Shown here piece by piece: positions 35,382 to 44,094 of a DNA stretch of 64,000 bases; position 1 is the stretch's first letter, and the number at the start of each line of letters is the position of its first letter. The stretch lies in contig JAIYCQ010000017.1 of assembly GCA_027487945.1 (NCBI GenBank), forward strand, positions 124,001 through 188,000, read 5' to 3'. Source of the DNA: Caulobacteraceae bacterium (GTDB lineage Bacteria > Pseudomonadota > Alphaproteobacteria > Caulobacterales > Caulobacteraceae). The position numbers and the translations under genes were made by a program. Under the pieces are notes generated by a model, which made no database searches, was not told the origin of the DNA, and saw only the letters and a program-made list of their open reading frames with translations.

Positions 35382-36011
35382 CTACCCCTCGGCGGGCCCG
35401 GCCTCAAGCAGTCCGTGGTCGATCAGGGTCGGCCAGAGGGTCGCGGGGTCCTCGAACCTGTGGACATGGAAGCCGATGGCCCGCGCCGCCTCGATATTGG
35501 CGGCCGAGTCGTCGACGAACAGCAGGTCCTGGGGCTCGAGGGCCGTGCGGGCCAGGACCACCGCGTAGATGGCCGGATCGGGCTTCACCAGCTTCTCGTC
35601 GCCCGAGACGATGGTGTCGGCCAGCAGCCCGAAGGCCGGCGACAGGGTCTGGACGCCGGCCCAGGCCTCCGACGGCATGTTGGTCAGGCCGTACTGGGGG
35701 ACGCCCCGCGCGGCGAGGGCGTGCATCGCCGACTCCGTCTCGCCGATGACGGGGCCGACCATCTCGAGGAAGCGGTCGCCCCAGGCGCGGATCTGCGTTT
35801 CGAACTGCGGATGGAGCGCGATCAGCGCCGCGGCGTTGTCGGCGAAGCTGACGCCCCGGTCATGTTCGAGGTGCCAGTCCAGGGTGCAGACAGACGAAAG
35901 GAACCGGTCGCAGGCGGCCGGTTCCTCGAAGAGCTCTTCGTAAAGCCGTCGCGGGCTCCAGCCCACGATCACGTTGCCGACGTCCCAGAGCAGAGCCCGG
36001 GGCGCGCGCAT
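35382..36011 (-). CDS. HAD family hydrolase
   Basis: 209 residues. The nucleophile motif is LLWDVGNVIVGWSP (Asp about 10; the second Asp of the usual DxD is replaced by Asn), motif II is GLTNMPSE, motif III Lys is in EKLVKPDPAIY and the acidic motif IV is FVDDSAANIEAA. The pattern matches YihX/epoxide-hydrolase-N-terminal-like HAD proteins that dephosphorylate sugar phosphates. It precedes gapR on the same strand; a small hairpin overlaps its stop (35373-35393). Confidence 0.92.
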   Translation of the reverse strand: MRAPRALLWDVGNVIVGWSPRRLYEELFEEPAACDRFLSSVCTLDWHLEHDRGVSFADNAAALIALHPQFETQIRAWGDRFLEMVGPVIGETESAMHALAARGVPQYGLTNMPSEAWAGVQTLSPAFGLLADTIVSGDEKLVKPDPAIYAVVLARTALEPQDLLFVDDSAANIEAARAIGFHVHRFEDPATLWPTLIDHGLLEAGPAEG

Positions 36012-36017
36012 CCGTGA

Positions 36018-36143
36018 CTAGCCCTGCTTCGCCTTGAAGCGGGGGTCGGTCTTGTTGATCACGTACAGAATGCCCTTGCGACGCACGAGCTTGCAGTCGC
36101 GGTGGCGGTTCTTCAGCGACTTCAGCGAGCTTCTGACCTTCAT
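36018..36143 (-). CDS. rpmJ: 50S ribosomal protein L36, zinc-free type
   Basis: 41 residues from ATG 36143 to TAG 36018. [17 protein letters not shown] and [20 protein letters not shown] are L36. Only one of the four zinc-ligand residues remains (Cys 17), so this is the zinc-independent C-minus form, with the longer C-terminal tail. It lies seven bases upstream of the HAD gene and has its own promoter at 36223-36251. Confidence 0.96.
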   Translation of the reverse strand: MKVRSSLKSLKNRHRDCKLVRRKGILYVINKTDPRFKAKQG

Positions 36144-36222
36144 GACCCTAGTCTACCGTTGCAGGGGTCGCGGCGGACAGCCAGACGGCGTCCTTGCTTC
36201 CCGGATGTTTCCAGAGCGGGCG

Positions 36223-36251
36223 GCTATAGGGGGCGGCAGCGCAGGAGTCAA
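36223..36251 (-). promoter_or_regulatory. sigma-70-type promoter of rpmJ
   Basis: On the minus strand TTGACT (36246-36251) and TATAGC (36223-36228) are exactly 17 bases apart, about 80 bases before the rpmJ start. One of the best promoter matches in the window. Confidence 0.72.
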
Positions 36252-36409
36252 CGCCGCCACGCCCGCCGGGGTATGATCGGACCGCGAAACTTTGGCGACA
36301 GACGTCGAACCGCCTCGACAACCCGATCGACGACAGCCTAGCGTATCGCTCACGCATGGGTCGTATAGGGACACGGTGTCCGACCTGCGTTGCTTGGGGG
36401 ACTACCATC

Positions 36410-36826
36410 ATGAATATCGTTCTCCGCGGCCTGTCCGCGGCTGCGCTGTGCCTCGGACTCAGCGGTCTCGGCGCCTGCGCCACCATCACCCGCGGCACCA
36501 CGCAGGAGGTGATCGTCGAATCCACGCCTCCCGGCGCGGCCGTCCGCACCACCACCGGCTTCACCTGCGAGGCGACGCCCTGCACTTTCAAGATGCCGCG
36601 CAAGGAAGGCTTCAACGTCACCATCAGCAAGGACGGCTACAAGCCGGCCACTGTCACGGTCGAGAGCAAGGTCGCCGGCGGCGGGGCGGCGGGCTTCGCG
36701 GGCAATGTCATCGCCGGCGGCGTGATCGGCATGGGCGTGGACGCCACCAGCGGCGCCATGATGGACCTGACGCCCAATCCCGTCTCGGTGACGCTCGAGC
36801 CGGTCGCCGGCGGAGGCGGAAACTGA
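36410..36826 (+). CDS. PEGA-like lipoprotein
   Basis: 138 residues. The signal ends in LSGLGACATI, a good lipobox with Cys about 23. The next 60 residues (VIVESTPPGAAVRTTTG, TPCTFKMPRKEGFNVTISKDGY) look like a PEGA domain, a small beta-sandwich common on surface proteins. A Gly/Ala-rich hydrophobic stretch (GGAAGFAGNVIAGGVIGMGV) follows and may insert in a membrane. ATG 36410 gives the lipoprotein signal. The TGA shares one base with the next lipoprotein gene. Confidence 0.85.
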   Translation: MNIVLRGLSAAALCLGLSGLGACATITRGTTQEVIVESTPPGAAVRTTTGFTCEATPCTFKMPRKEGFNVTISKDGYKPATVTVESKVAGGGAAGFAGNVIAGGVIGMGVDATSGAMMDLTPNPVSVTLEPVAGGGGN

Positions 36827-37380
36827 TGGCCGCTCCCGTGATCAGGCTCGCCCTCAAGGCGTTCGCGGTCTGCGGCGCCCTTCTGACGCTGACCGCCTGC
36901 GCCACCGCCTCTCTGCCGGCCAAGATGACCGCCGCTCCCGGCACGGTCGCCGCCGCCACGCCGGGCGACAAGGCCTACAAGGCGCTCCGCGTCGCCAACG
37001 TCCAGGGCGGGAGCGAGACCAATCCGCTTCTGGCCTCTGACGTCTCGAACGCCGACTTCCGGCTGGCGCTGGAAGCCTCGCTGCGGCAGATCGAATACCT
37101 CGCCGCCGATCAGGACGGGGCCTTTCTGATCACCGCCAGCATCGTCGACCTCCAGCAACCGTTCGCCGGGCTCGACATGTCAGTCACGGCCAAGGTCCGC
37201 TACACCGTCGTTCCGGCGGGCGGCGGCGCGCCCATCTACGACGAGACCCTCGCGACGACGGGCACCGCCACGATGGGAGACGCCTTCATGGGCGTCGAAC
37301 GTCTGCGGATGGCCAACGAGGCCGCGGTGAAGGGCAACATCGAGACCTTCATCAAGAAGCTCTCGGCCGCGCTGCGATAG
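36826..37380 (+). CDS. putative lipoprotein
   Basis: 184 residues. Signal with lipobox LLTLTACATA. The mature part starts with an Ala/Pro-rich linker, then a mixed domain (ADFRLALEASLRQIEYLAAD, FLITASIVDLQQPFAGLDM, VTAKVRYTVVPAGGG) that may adopt an alpha/beta fold as in outer-membrane assembly or secretion lipoproteins; no family assigned. It is coupled to the PEGA-like lipoprotein gene by a one-base overlap, so the two probably act at the same envelope site. Confidence 0.85.
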   Translation: MAAPVIRLALKAFAVCGALLTLTACATASLPAKMTAAPGTVAAATPGDKAYKALRVANVQGGSETNPLLASDVSNADFRLALEASLRQIEYLAADQDGAFLITASIVDLQQPFAGLDMSVTAKVRYTVVPAGGGAPIYDETLATTGTATMGDAFMGVERLRMANEAAVKGNIETFIKKLSAALR

Positions 37381-37490
37381 ACCACGACCCCGGGCGGGGG
37401 CCTTCGCGTCTCCGCCCGGCCTCTCTCGCGTTAAGCTATTTCGCGGGCTTGTGATTGAGTCAGTCGGTCCGGGGCGTCTAGGCTGCGCCC

Positions 37491-38762
37491 ATGGACCGTC
37501 GCTCATTCATCGTTCTGACCCTGGCCGGCTGCGCTGACCCGTCGCTGACGCCGACTCCGGCGGTGATGACGCCGGCGCCCGGACCCGCCCCGACGCCCAC
37601 CCCGGTCTCGACCGGACCTGCCGGAACCTCGGGCGATCCCAACTTCGACGCCTGGATCAGCGGCTTCTACAGCCGGGCCCGCGCCGCCGGCCTTCCCGCC
37701 GCCGTGCTGGACCGGGAGCTGGCCGGCCTGGCCCCCGACGCGCGGGCCGAAGCCTCCGATTCCCGCCAGCCGGAGTTCTCCAAGCCGATCGGCGACTATG
37801 TAAAGGGCGTGGCCACCGCCGACCGCCTGGCGCAGGGCCGGCGCTTCCGCGAGAGCCTGCCCTACCTCGGCCAGATCGAGCAGCGGTACGGCGCGCCGCG
37901 CGACATCGTGCTGGCCATCTGGGCGCTGGAGTCGGCCTTCGGCAAGATCCAGGGCGACATGGACGTCGTCCGCTCTCTGGCCACCCTGGCCGCGCACGGC
38001 CGCCGCCGCGACTGGGCCGAGGGCGAGCTGATCGCCGCGCTGAAGATCATCGGCTCCGGCGAGGCCTCGCGCACCCAGCTGCGGGGCAGCTGGGCCGGGG
38101 CCATGGGTCAGACGCAGTTCCTGCCCTCGGTCTACCTTTCCACGGCCGTCGACGGCGATAGCGACGGCAGGCGCGACATCTGGGGCTCGACCGCCGACGC
38201 GCTGTTCTCGACCGGCAACTACATGGCCCGCGCCAACTGGAAGCGTGGCGAAAGCTGGCACCGCGAGGTCATCGCCCCCGCCGACTTCGACTATGCCGTG
38301 GTCGAGACGCTGAAGGACACGCCGGACGGCTGGGCCAGCCGCGGCGTGCGCCGGGCCGACGGCCTGCCGTGGAGCGCGGCGGACCGGGCGGCCCAGACGA
38401 CCCTGATCGCGCCGGCCGGGGCGGGGGGGCCGCTGTTCCTGACCTTCCCCAACCACATGGCCATCCGCCGCTACAACAACTCAACCGCCTACGCGCTCGG
38501 CGTCGGCACGCTGGCGGAGGGCTTCTCCGGCGGCGGCCAGCTGGTACGGCCCTGGCCCTATGAAGCCCCGCTGTCGCTGGACGACCGCAAGGCGGCCCAG
38601 GCGGCGCTGGCGAAGCTGGGCTTTGATCCGGGCGTGCCGGACGGCGTCATCGGCGTAAACACCCGCGCCTCGCTGCGCGGCTGGCAGACGTCGCGCGGCC
38701 TGCCGGCGGACGGCTATCTGTCGCTCGACATGGTCCGACGGCTGCGGGCCGAGGCGCAGTAG
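37491..38762 (+). CDS. lytic murein transglycosylase, MltB type
   Basis: 423 residues. MDRRSFIVLTLAGCADP combines a twin-arginine with a lipobox (LAGC), suggesting a lipoprotein. After a Pro/Thr-rich linker comes the SLT_2 domain: the catalytic Glu is in AIWALESAFGKIQG, followed by GSWAGAMGQTQFLPS and FPNHMAIRRYNNS. A C-terminal peptidoglycan-binding domain (LGFDPGVPDGVIGVNTRASL) ends the protein. It cleaves the glycan strands of peptidoglycan to anhydro-muropeptides, allowing wall growth and insertion of envelope machines. Confidence 0.95.
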   Translation: MDRRSFIVLTLAGCADPSLTPTPAVMTPAPGPAPTPTPVSTGPAGTSGDPNFDAWISGFYSRARAAGLPAAVLDRELAGLAPDARAEASDSRQPEFSKPIGDYVKGVATADRLAQGRRFRESLPYLGQIEQRYGAPRDIVLAIWALESAFGKIQGDMDVVRSLATLAAHGRRRDWAEGELIAALKIIGSGEASRTQLRGSWAGAMGQTQFLPSVYLSTAVDGDSDGRRDIWGSTADALFSTGNYMARANWKRGESWHREVIAPADFDYAVVETLKDTPDGWASRGVRRADGLPWSAADRAAQTTLIAPAGAGGPLFLTFPNHMAIRRYNNSTAYALGVGTLAEGFSGGGQLVRPWPYEAPLSLDDRKAAQAALAKLGFDPGVPDGVIGVNTRASLRGWQTSRGLPADGYLSLDMVRRLRAEAQ

Positions 38763-38801
38763 CCGGGACCAGGCATCCCGCAGGGCGGGTGTCCCCGCTG
38801 A

Positions 38802-39242
38802 TCATCGGCCCGACAGGTTCTGCTGAAGCTGCTGGAAGACGCCGAGGCGGTCGGTGATCTGCCAGTGGCCGGTCAGGCGCTCGTCGCCGTCGAAGCCATA
38901 GACCGTGGCCCCCGACATCCGGACCGTCTTTCCCGTCGCCGGGAAGCCCGCAAGGTCGCCCAGATGCGTTGCCGACCAGAGCCAGGTCATGACCACGCTG
39001 TCGCCCTCGGCGAACAGGCCCTGGATGTCGAAGCGCTGGTCCGGAAAGGCGGCGCGCGACCGCAACAGGCGGTCCCTGAAACCGGCGAGATCGAGGACCC
39101 TGCCGTCCCAGGGATCGCCGGGATCGTGGTGGATCCTGTAGGCGTCCGCGACATAGGCCTCCGCCGCGTCGGCGTCGCCGTCGTCCCAGACCTGCTGGAT
39201 GAAGCGGACCAGCCGCTGCTTGCGTGAGGACTCGATGCTCAT
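38802..39242 (-). CDS. SnoaL-like / ester-cyclase-type protein
   Basis: 146 residues with the NTF2-like cone fold of SnoaL-like proteins: LVRFIQQVWDDGDADAAEAYVAD, then FRDRLLRSRAAFPDQRFDIQ, WSATHLGDLAGFPATGK and HWQITDRLGVFQQL are standard. Function is usually unclear; small-molecule binding or isomerisation is possible. An AT-rich promoter with an inverted repeat lies upstream (39311-39347). No strong ribosome site precedes ATG 39242. Confidence 0.88.
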   Translation of the reverse strand: MSIESSRKQRLVRFIQQVWDDGDADAAEAYVADAYRIHHDPGDPWDGRVLDLAGFRDRLLRSRAAFPDQRFDIQGLFAEGDSVVMTWLWSATHLGDLAGFPATGKTVRMSGATVYGFDGDERLTGHWQITDRLGVFQQLQQNLSGR

Positions 39243-39310
39243 CGGAGGACTCTTCGGTCAGAGGCCGCGACGGGTCGTCGGCCGCGGGCAGGGATTTGCC
39301 GCGGCGGTTC

Positions 39311-39347
39311 TACCCGGATTAAAATATCGAATCAATATATCCGGGTA
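39311..39347 (-). promoter_or_regulatory. promoter and inverted repeat before the SnoaL-like gene
   Basis: TACCCGGAT (39311-39319) and ATCCGGGTA (39339-39347) are exact complements 19 bases apart in the most AT-rich patch of the area. On the minus strand TTGATT and TAGAAC, 17 bases apart, lie within the same patch, so a regulator bound to the repeat would cover the promoter. Confidence 0.6.
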
Positions 39348-39373
39348 AAACACTCCGGTCCCTGGCGGGCAGC

Positions 39374-40753
39374 CTAGACCCCGCCCTCGTCGCTGCGTTC
39401 GAGCAGGGCCAGGGTGGAGTCATCATCATCGTCACCCCGCTCCCCGGCCTCGCGCAGGATCCTGTTGCGGAAGGCGTAGACCAGCAGGCCTGCCAGGATG
39501 ACGGCGTTCAGCAGGAACGGCGCCCAGGCCACGGCCTGATAGAGCCCGACGAACAGCGGCGCGATGATCACATTCAGGCCGTTCACGGCGGCGATGTAGC
39601 CGGCGGCCTTGGCCTGGTCCTCCATCTTGACGGCCAGGGAGGCCCCGGCGGTGAAGCCGGGCCGGGCGAAGCCGTAGCCGAGGGCGGAGATGGCGTAGCC
39701 GGCCACCACGGTCCAGTAGTCCGGCGCGAACACGGTGATCAGGTTGCCCAGGCAGGCGAGGGCGACGCCCCAGCGCAGCAGCGCCCGGGGGCCCATGTTG
39801 AAGATGCGGATCAGCCCCCACTGGGCCAGCAGCCCGGCCATGGCGCCGGCGGCCATGGCCACCGAGATGAAGCCCAGCGCCTTGATCGGCGTCAGCTGCA
39901 GCTTGTCGATGATCATGAAGCCCAGGGTGTAGCCCTGGGCCGTCTGGCAGGTGGCGACGAGGAAGCCGTAGAGCAGGAACGGAAACAGCACCGACCCGCG
40001 CGCGGTCTCCGACATCTGGCTGATCAGGCGAGCCGGCTGGCGCACCTGGGCGACAAGGTTTCCGGTCCAGGACGCCGCCGCGCTGAAGCCGCGCTCTCCG
40101 GCCGAGGGGAAGGGGCGCTGGTCCCGCGGACGGCTGACCTCCGGCAGGTAGCGCCAGACGACGAACAGCATCGCCGTCGACAGCAGCGAGAAGGTGAAGA
40201 GAGGGCCGGCCAGGGTGACCAGCGGCAGGATGAACAACGGCGCCAGGAAGGGTCCGACCACGGTGCCGAGCCCGAAGGCGCCGGCGAGGCTGGCCATCTG
40301 CTGGGTGCGCTCCGACCGGCTGGTCCGCTCGGCCACATAGGCCTGGGTCGCGGGGTTCGAGGCCGAACCGATCATGCCGAACAGCGCCCGGGCCAGCAGG
40401 AAGACGATGAAGATGACATACCAGGGCGCCAGATGATGCAGGCCCGCCGTCACCACCAGGCCGCAGCAGAGCATCGAGACGGCGAAGCCCGCCAGTCCCA
40501 GCATGATGAGCGGCTTGCGCCCGCGCTTGTCCGATTCCCGCGCCCAGATCGGCGACATGACCGCCCAGAGCAGGGCCGACAGCGAGAAGATCGCCGCCAT
40601 GTAGGCGTCGGGAATATCGATCTCGCGGCCGATGGCCGGCAGGATCGACATGAGGCCGGTGTTGCCGATCGCCACGACCACCGAAACCGCGAACAGGATG
40701 GCGAAAGAGCGCGGATGCAACCGCGGCTGGGTCCTGCTTTCGGCGTCCTTCAT
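39374..40753 (-). CDS. MFS transporter
   Basis: 459 residues with twelve predicted membrane helices. The first begins SFAILFAVSVVVAIGNTGLM, and the loop 2-3 motif reads ARESDKRGRKPLIMLG, the MFS motif A. FVGLYQAVAWAPFLLNAVIL is a late helix; the tail is highly acidic (GERGDDDDDSTLALLE). This resembles drug-efflux or siderophore-export-type transporters but substrate cannot be read from sequence. ATG 40753 replaces an upstream start lacking coding character. Confidence 0.93.
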   Translation of the reverse strand: MKDAESRTQPRLHPRSFAILFAVSVVVAIGNTGLMSILPAIGREIDIPDAYMAAIFSLSALLWAVMSPIWARESDKRGRKPLIMLGLAGFAVSMLCCGLVVTAGLHHLAPWYVIFIVFLLARALFGMIGSASNPATQAYVAERTSRSERTQQMASLAGAFGLGTVVGPFLAPLFILPLVTLAGPLFTFSLLSTAMLFVVWRYLPEVSRPRDQRPFPSAGERGFSAAASWTGNLVAQVRQPARLISQMSETARGSVLFPFLLYGFLVATCQTAQGYTLGFMIIDKLQLTPIKALGFISVAMAAGAMAGLLAQWGLIRIFNMGPRALLRWGVALACLGNLITVFAPDYWTVVAGYAISALGYGFARPGFTAGASLAVKMEDQAKAAGYIAAVNGLNVIIAPLFVGLYQAVAWAPFLLNAVILAGLLVYAFRNRILREAGERGDDDDDSTLALLERSDEGGV

Positions 40754-40866
40754 TCCGGCACTGTTAGGCCCGTCAAATCCCCGGCGCAACGGGCGCGCCG
40801 CTCACCGGCCATTAAGCATTAACGGCGAAGGTTCGCCGATTAACCTCGCGGGGCGACGGACTACCC

Positions 40867-41733
40867 ATGTTCCAGATCATCGGCATCGTGATGCTTTTCG
40901 CCATGGTCTTCGGCAGCTACCTGCTGCACGGCGGCAAGATGGACGTGATCCTGAAGACCCTGCCGTACGAGCTGATGGCGATCTTCGGGGCGGCGATCGC
41001 CGCCTTCCTGATCTCGCAGTCGATGACGGTGATCAAGGCCACCATCGGCGGCTTCGGCAAGGTGTTCGCCGGCCCCAAGTGGAAGGCCTCGGACTACCGC
41101 GACCTGCTGTCGCTGCTGTTCCTGCTGACCAAGACCATGAAGTCCAAGGGCGTGATCGCCCTGGAAAGCCATATCGAGAAGCCGTCCGAGAGCGCCATCT
41201 TCTCCCGCTTTCCCAAGATCATGAAGGACCACTTCGCCGTCGACTTCATCTGCGACACGCTGCGGATGATGACCATGAACCTGGAGGATCCCCACCAGGT
41301 CGAGGACGCGATGGAAAAGCAGATCGAGAAGCATCACCACGAGGCTTCGGCTGCGCCGCACGCCCTGCAGAACATGGCCGACGCCCTGCCGGCGCTGGGC
41401 ATCGTCGCCGCCGTGCTCGGGGTCATCAAGACCATGAGCGCCATCACCGAACCGCCGGAAGTCCTGGGCGGCATGATCGGCGGCGCCCTGGTCGGCACCT
41501 TCCTCGGCGTGTTCCTCGCCTACGGCCTGATCGGCCCGATGTCGGCGCGGCTGCAGAACGTCATTGACGCGGACGGCGCCTTCTACCGAATCATCCAGTC
41601 GGTGCTGGTCGCCCACCTGCACGGCAACGCGGCGCAGATTTCCGTCGAGATCGGCCGCGGCAGCGTGCCCTCGGAAGCGCAGCCCACCTTCCTCGAACTC
41701 GAGGAAGCCCTGTCCAGCATACCCAACGAGTGA
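40867..41733 (+). CDS. motA: flagellar motor stator protein MotA
   Basis: 288 residues with four membrane helices. FQIIGIVMLFAMVFGSYLLHGG begins the protein; the cytoplasmic domain between helices 2 and 3 holds the charged residues that push the rotor. The late block ADALPALGIVAAVLGVIKTM and GALVGTFLGVFLAYGLIGPM contains the two prolines that couple proton flow to torque. motB is not adjacent, which is the usual state in Caulobacter. The gene starts after a small palindromic leader (40819-40843). Confidence 0.96.
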   Translation: MFQIIGIVMLFAMVFGSYLLHGGKMDVILKTLPYELMAIFGAAIAAFLISQSMTVIKATIGGFGKVFAGPKWKASDYRDLLSLLFLLTKTMKSKGVIALESHIEKPSESAIFSRFPKIMKDHFAVDFICDTLRMMTMNLEDPHQVEDAMEKQIEKHHHEASAAPHALQNMADALPALGIVAAVLGVIKTMSAITEPPEVLGGMIGGALVGTFLGVFLAYGLIGPMSARLQNVIDADGAFYRIIQSVLVAHLHGNAAQISVEIGRGSVPSEAQPTFLELEEALSSIPNE

Positions 41734-41785
41734 TGACGCACCGCAGCAGGCGAAAAACGTGATCACGCGAGCGTGAGAAGTACGC

Positions 41786-41815
41786 TTGCGCCCCGTGATA
41801 ATCGCTGCGTAGTCT
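41786..41815 (+). promoter_or_regulatory. possible promoter of the Ala-rich lipoprotein gene
   Basis: TTGCGC at 41786-41791 and TAGTCT at 41810-41815, 18 bases apart. A leader hairpin GCGCTCC/GGAGCGC (41822-41841) follows. Confidence 0.35.
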
Positions 41816-41869
41816 TCTCCAGCGCTCCCCCGCAGGAGCGCGTGAACACTCCTCACAGGGGACCGAAAA

Positions 41870-42154
41870 ATGACCTCCGAAATGCTCCGTAAGCTTCTCG
41901 TCGCCGGCGCCGCCGTCGCCGCTCTGTCCGTCGCCGCCTGCGGCAAGCCCGCTGAAAAGGCCGAGGAAGCCTCCGCCGACGCCTCGGCCGCCGCGGCTGA
42001 CGCCACCGCCGCCGCCGCGACCGCGACCGACGCCGCCGCTGCTGCGACCGACGCCGCCGCGACCGCCGCCGCCGACGCCGCCGCTGCTCCGGCTGACGCC
42101 GCCGCTCCGGCCGCCGACGCCGCTGCCGCCCCGGCCGCCCCCGTCGCGCACTAA
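41870..42154 (+). CDS. small Ala-rich lipoprotein
   Basis: 94 residues. Signal and lipobox end at LSVAACGKPAEKAEEA (Cys about 24). The rest is almost entirely Ala with regularly placed Asp, Thr and Pro (blocks such as DAAAAATDAAATAAAD), predicted to be a long helix or extended tether. AGGGGA precedes the ATG. Flanked by its own promoter and a terminator, so monocistronic and perhaps highly expressed. No function known; a Lpp-like spacer role is possible but speculative. Confidence 0.82.
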   Translation: MTSEMLRKLLVAGAAVAALSVAACGKPAEKAEEASADASAAAADATAAAATATDAAAAATDAAATAAADAAAAPADAAAPAADAAAAPAAPVAH

Positions 42155-42181
42155 GCGTCTCCTCGCGAGACAGGTTATGGG

Positions 42182-42210
42182 AAGGGCCGCCCTCACCGGG
42201 CGGCCCTTTT
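42182..42210 (+). terminator. intrinsic terminator
   Basis: Stem AAGGGCCGCCC (42182-42192) with GGGCGGCCCTT (42198-42208), loop TCACC, followed by TTTT. Ends the Ala-rich lipoprotein transcript 14 bases before mnmC. Confidence 0.92.
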
Positions 42211-42223
42211 CATTTGGACGCCG

Positions 42224-44035
42224 ATGACCGAGACGCCGAGCCACCCCGCTGATCCAGGTCTCGTCTGGGACGAGGACGGACTGCCGCGGTCAGGCCTGTA
42301 CGGCGACGTCTACTTCTCCGCCGAAGACGGGCTCGCCGAGACGCAGGCGGTCTTCCTGGCGGGCGGCGGCCTGCCGAAGGCCTGGGCGGGGCGATCGCGC
42401 TTCACCGTGGCCGAGCTGGGGTTCGGCACCGGCCTGAACATCGCCGCCCTGCTTGACCTGTGGACGCGTGAGCGCCCGCCCGGCGGCCATCTGCACATCT
42501 TCTCCGTCGAGGGCCATCCGCTCGACCGCCAGGACGCTGTCCGCGCCCTGTCGCGCTGGCCGCAGCTGGCGGCGGTCACCGCCCCCCTGCTGGCGGCCTG
42601 GCCGCGCCGGGCCTCCGGCTTCCACCGCCTCGACCTGCCCGGGTTGGGCGTTACCTTCGACCTGGCGGTCATGGAGGCGGCGCAGGCCCTGTCCGCCTGG
42701 TCCGGACGGGCCGACCTGTGGTTCCTCGACGGCTTTTCGCCGGCGACCAACCCGGCCATGTGGCGCCAGGAGGTTCTGGACCTGGTCGCCGCCCGCAGCG
42801 CGCCGGGGGCGCGGGTGGCCACCTTCACCGTGGCCGGCGCCGTGCGGCGAGGCCTGGCTGCCGCCGGCTTCATGGTCGACAAACGTCCGGGCTTCGGCCG
42901 CAAGCGGGAGCGGCTCGAGGCCCTGCTGCCGGGCGCCGCCCCTGACCCGTCCCCGGCGCCCTCGGTGGCGATCCTCGGGGCCGGCGTCGCGGGCGCGGCC
43001 CTGGCGCGGGCCTTCGCCGCCCAGGGGCTGCAGACGAGCCTCTTCGATCCGGGCGGGGCCGGGGCGGGCGCCTCGGGCAATGCCGCGGCGCTGGTCACCC
43101 CGAGGCTGGACGCCGGACTCGGCGCGGCGGCGAAGCTCTATGCCCAGGCCTTCGCCCGGGCCGTCGACCTCTACGGGACCGAGGGGCCGGCCGTGGTCCT
43201 GTCCCACGGCGCCCTGCTGCTGGAGCAGGGCGCGCGCGACGCAGGTCGCTTCGGCCGGATCGCCGCCAGCGACCTCTACGAGCCCGGCGCCCTGACACTG
43301 GAGGACCCTGCCGGCGTCGGCGCCCTGCTGGGCGAACCCGCGCCGGGGGGCGTGCGGTTCCGTGATGGTCTGGTCATCGAGCCGCGCGCGGTGCTGGCGC
43401 GCTGGGCGCCGTCGGCGCGGTCCGACGCCGTGGTCGCCCTGCGCCGCGACGAGGCAGGCTGGATCCTGCTGGACGGGGAGGGGGCCGCGATCGCCCGGGC
43501 CGATATCGTCTGCCTCGCCGCCGGTCACCAGGCGGGGCTGCTGTGGGACCGCGTAACGGTCCAGCCGGTCCGGGGGCAGGTCTCGCTGGCCGACGGGGCG
43601 AGGGTCCCGTTCGCCGTGTCCTGGGGCGGCTACGCCGTGCCCACCCGGCAGGGTCTGCTGTTCGGCGCCACCTTCGACCGGGATCGGGACGACGCCGAGG
43701 TCGATCCCGCCGACCACGACCGCAACCGGGCCCAGCTGGCGGACGGCCTGCCGGAGCTGGCCGGGCGGCTGGCGACGGCGGCGGTGCAGGGCCGGGCGGC
43801 GGTGCGGGCGACGACGCCCGATCACCTGCCGCTGGCGGGTCCGGCCCCGGGCGCCCCACCGGGCCTGTTCGTGCTGGGCGGGCTCGGCTCGCGGGGGTTC
43901 TGCACCGCGCCGCTCATGGCCGAGCATGTCGCCGCCCTGGCGCTCGGCCTGCCCTCGCCGCTGCCGGCCGATCTCGCCGCCGCCGTCGACCCGGCGCGAT
44001 TCGAGGCCCGGGCGGCGCGACGCGCCTCGTCGTGA
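42224..44035 (+). CDS. mnmC: bifunctional tRNA modification enzyme MnmC
   Basis: 603 residues in two domains. The N-terminal methyltransferase half has the SAM motif VAELGFGTGLNIAAL and WFLDGFSPATNPAMW; the C-terminal FAD-dependent oxidase half begins SVAILGAGVAGAALARAF and ends GGLGSRGFCTAPLMAE. Together they convert the carboxymethylaminomethyl group on wobble uridine of some tRNAs to methylaminomethyl. Both halves look complete. It starts directly after the terminator. Confidence 0.95.
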   Translation: MTETPSHPADPGLVWDEDGLPRSGLYGDVYFSAEDGLAETQAVFLAGGGLPKAWAGRSRFTVAELGFGTGLNIAALLDLWTRERPPGGHLHIFSVEGHPLDRQDAVRALSRWPQLAAVTAPLLAAWPRRASGFHRLDLPGLGVTFDLAVMEAAQALSAWSGRADLWFLDGFSPATNPAMWRQEVLDLVAARSAPGARVATFTVAGAVRRGLAAAGFMVDKRPGFGRKRERLEALLPGAAPDPSPAPSVAILGAGVAGAALARAFAAQGLQTSLFDPGGAGAGASGNAAALVTPRLDAGLGAAAKLYAQAFARAVDLYGTEGPAVVLSHGALLLEQGARDAGRFGRIAASDLYEPGALTLEDPAGVGALLGEPAPGGVRFRDGLVIEPRAVLARWAPSARSDAVVALRRDEAGWILLDGEGAAIARADIVCLAAGHQAGLLWDRVTVQPVRGQVSLADGARVPFAVSWGGYAVPTRQGLLFGATFDRDRDDAEVDPADHDRNRAQLADGLPELAGRLATAAVQGRAAVRATTPDHLPLAGPAPGAPPGLFVLGGLGSRGFCTAPLMAEHVAALALGLPSPLPADLAAAVDPARFEARAARRASS

Positions 44036-44094
44036 GGCCGCCGCTGCGCTATGGTCCCGACCTGGGACGGGGACCGCACAGTGGAGCGCCCGAA

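Noticed and set aside
40812..40843. CtrA binding site before motA
   Set aside because: Three TTAA half-sites are present but none has the TTAA-N7-TTAA spacing.
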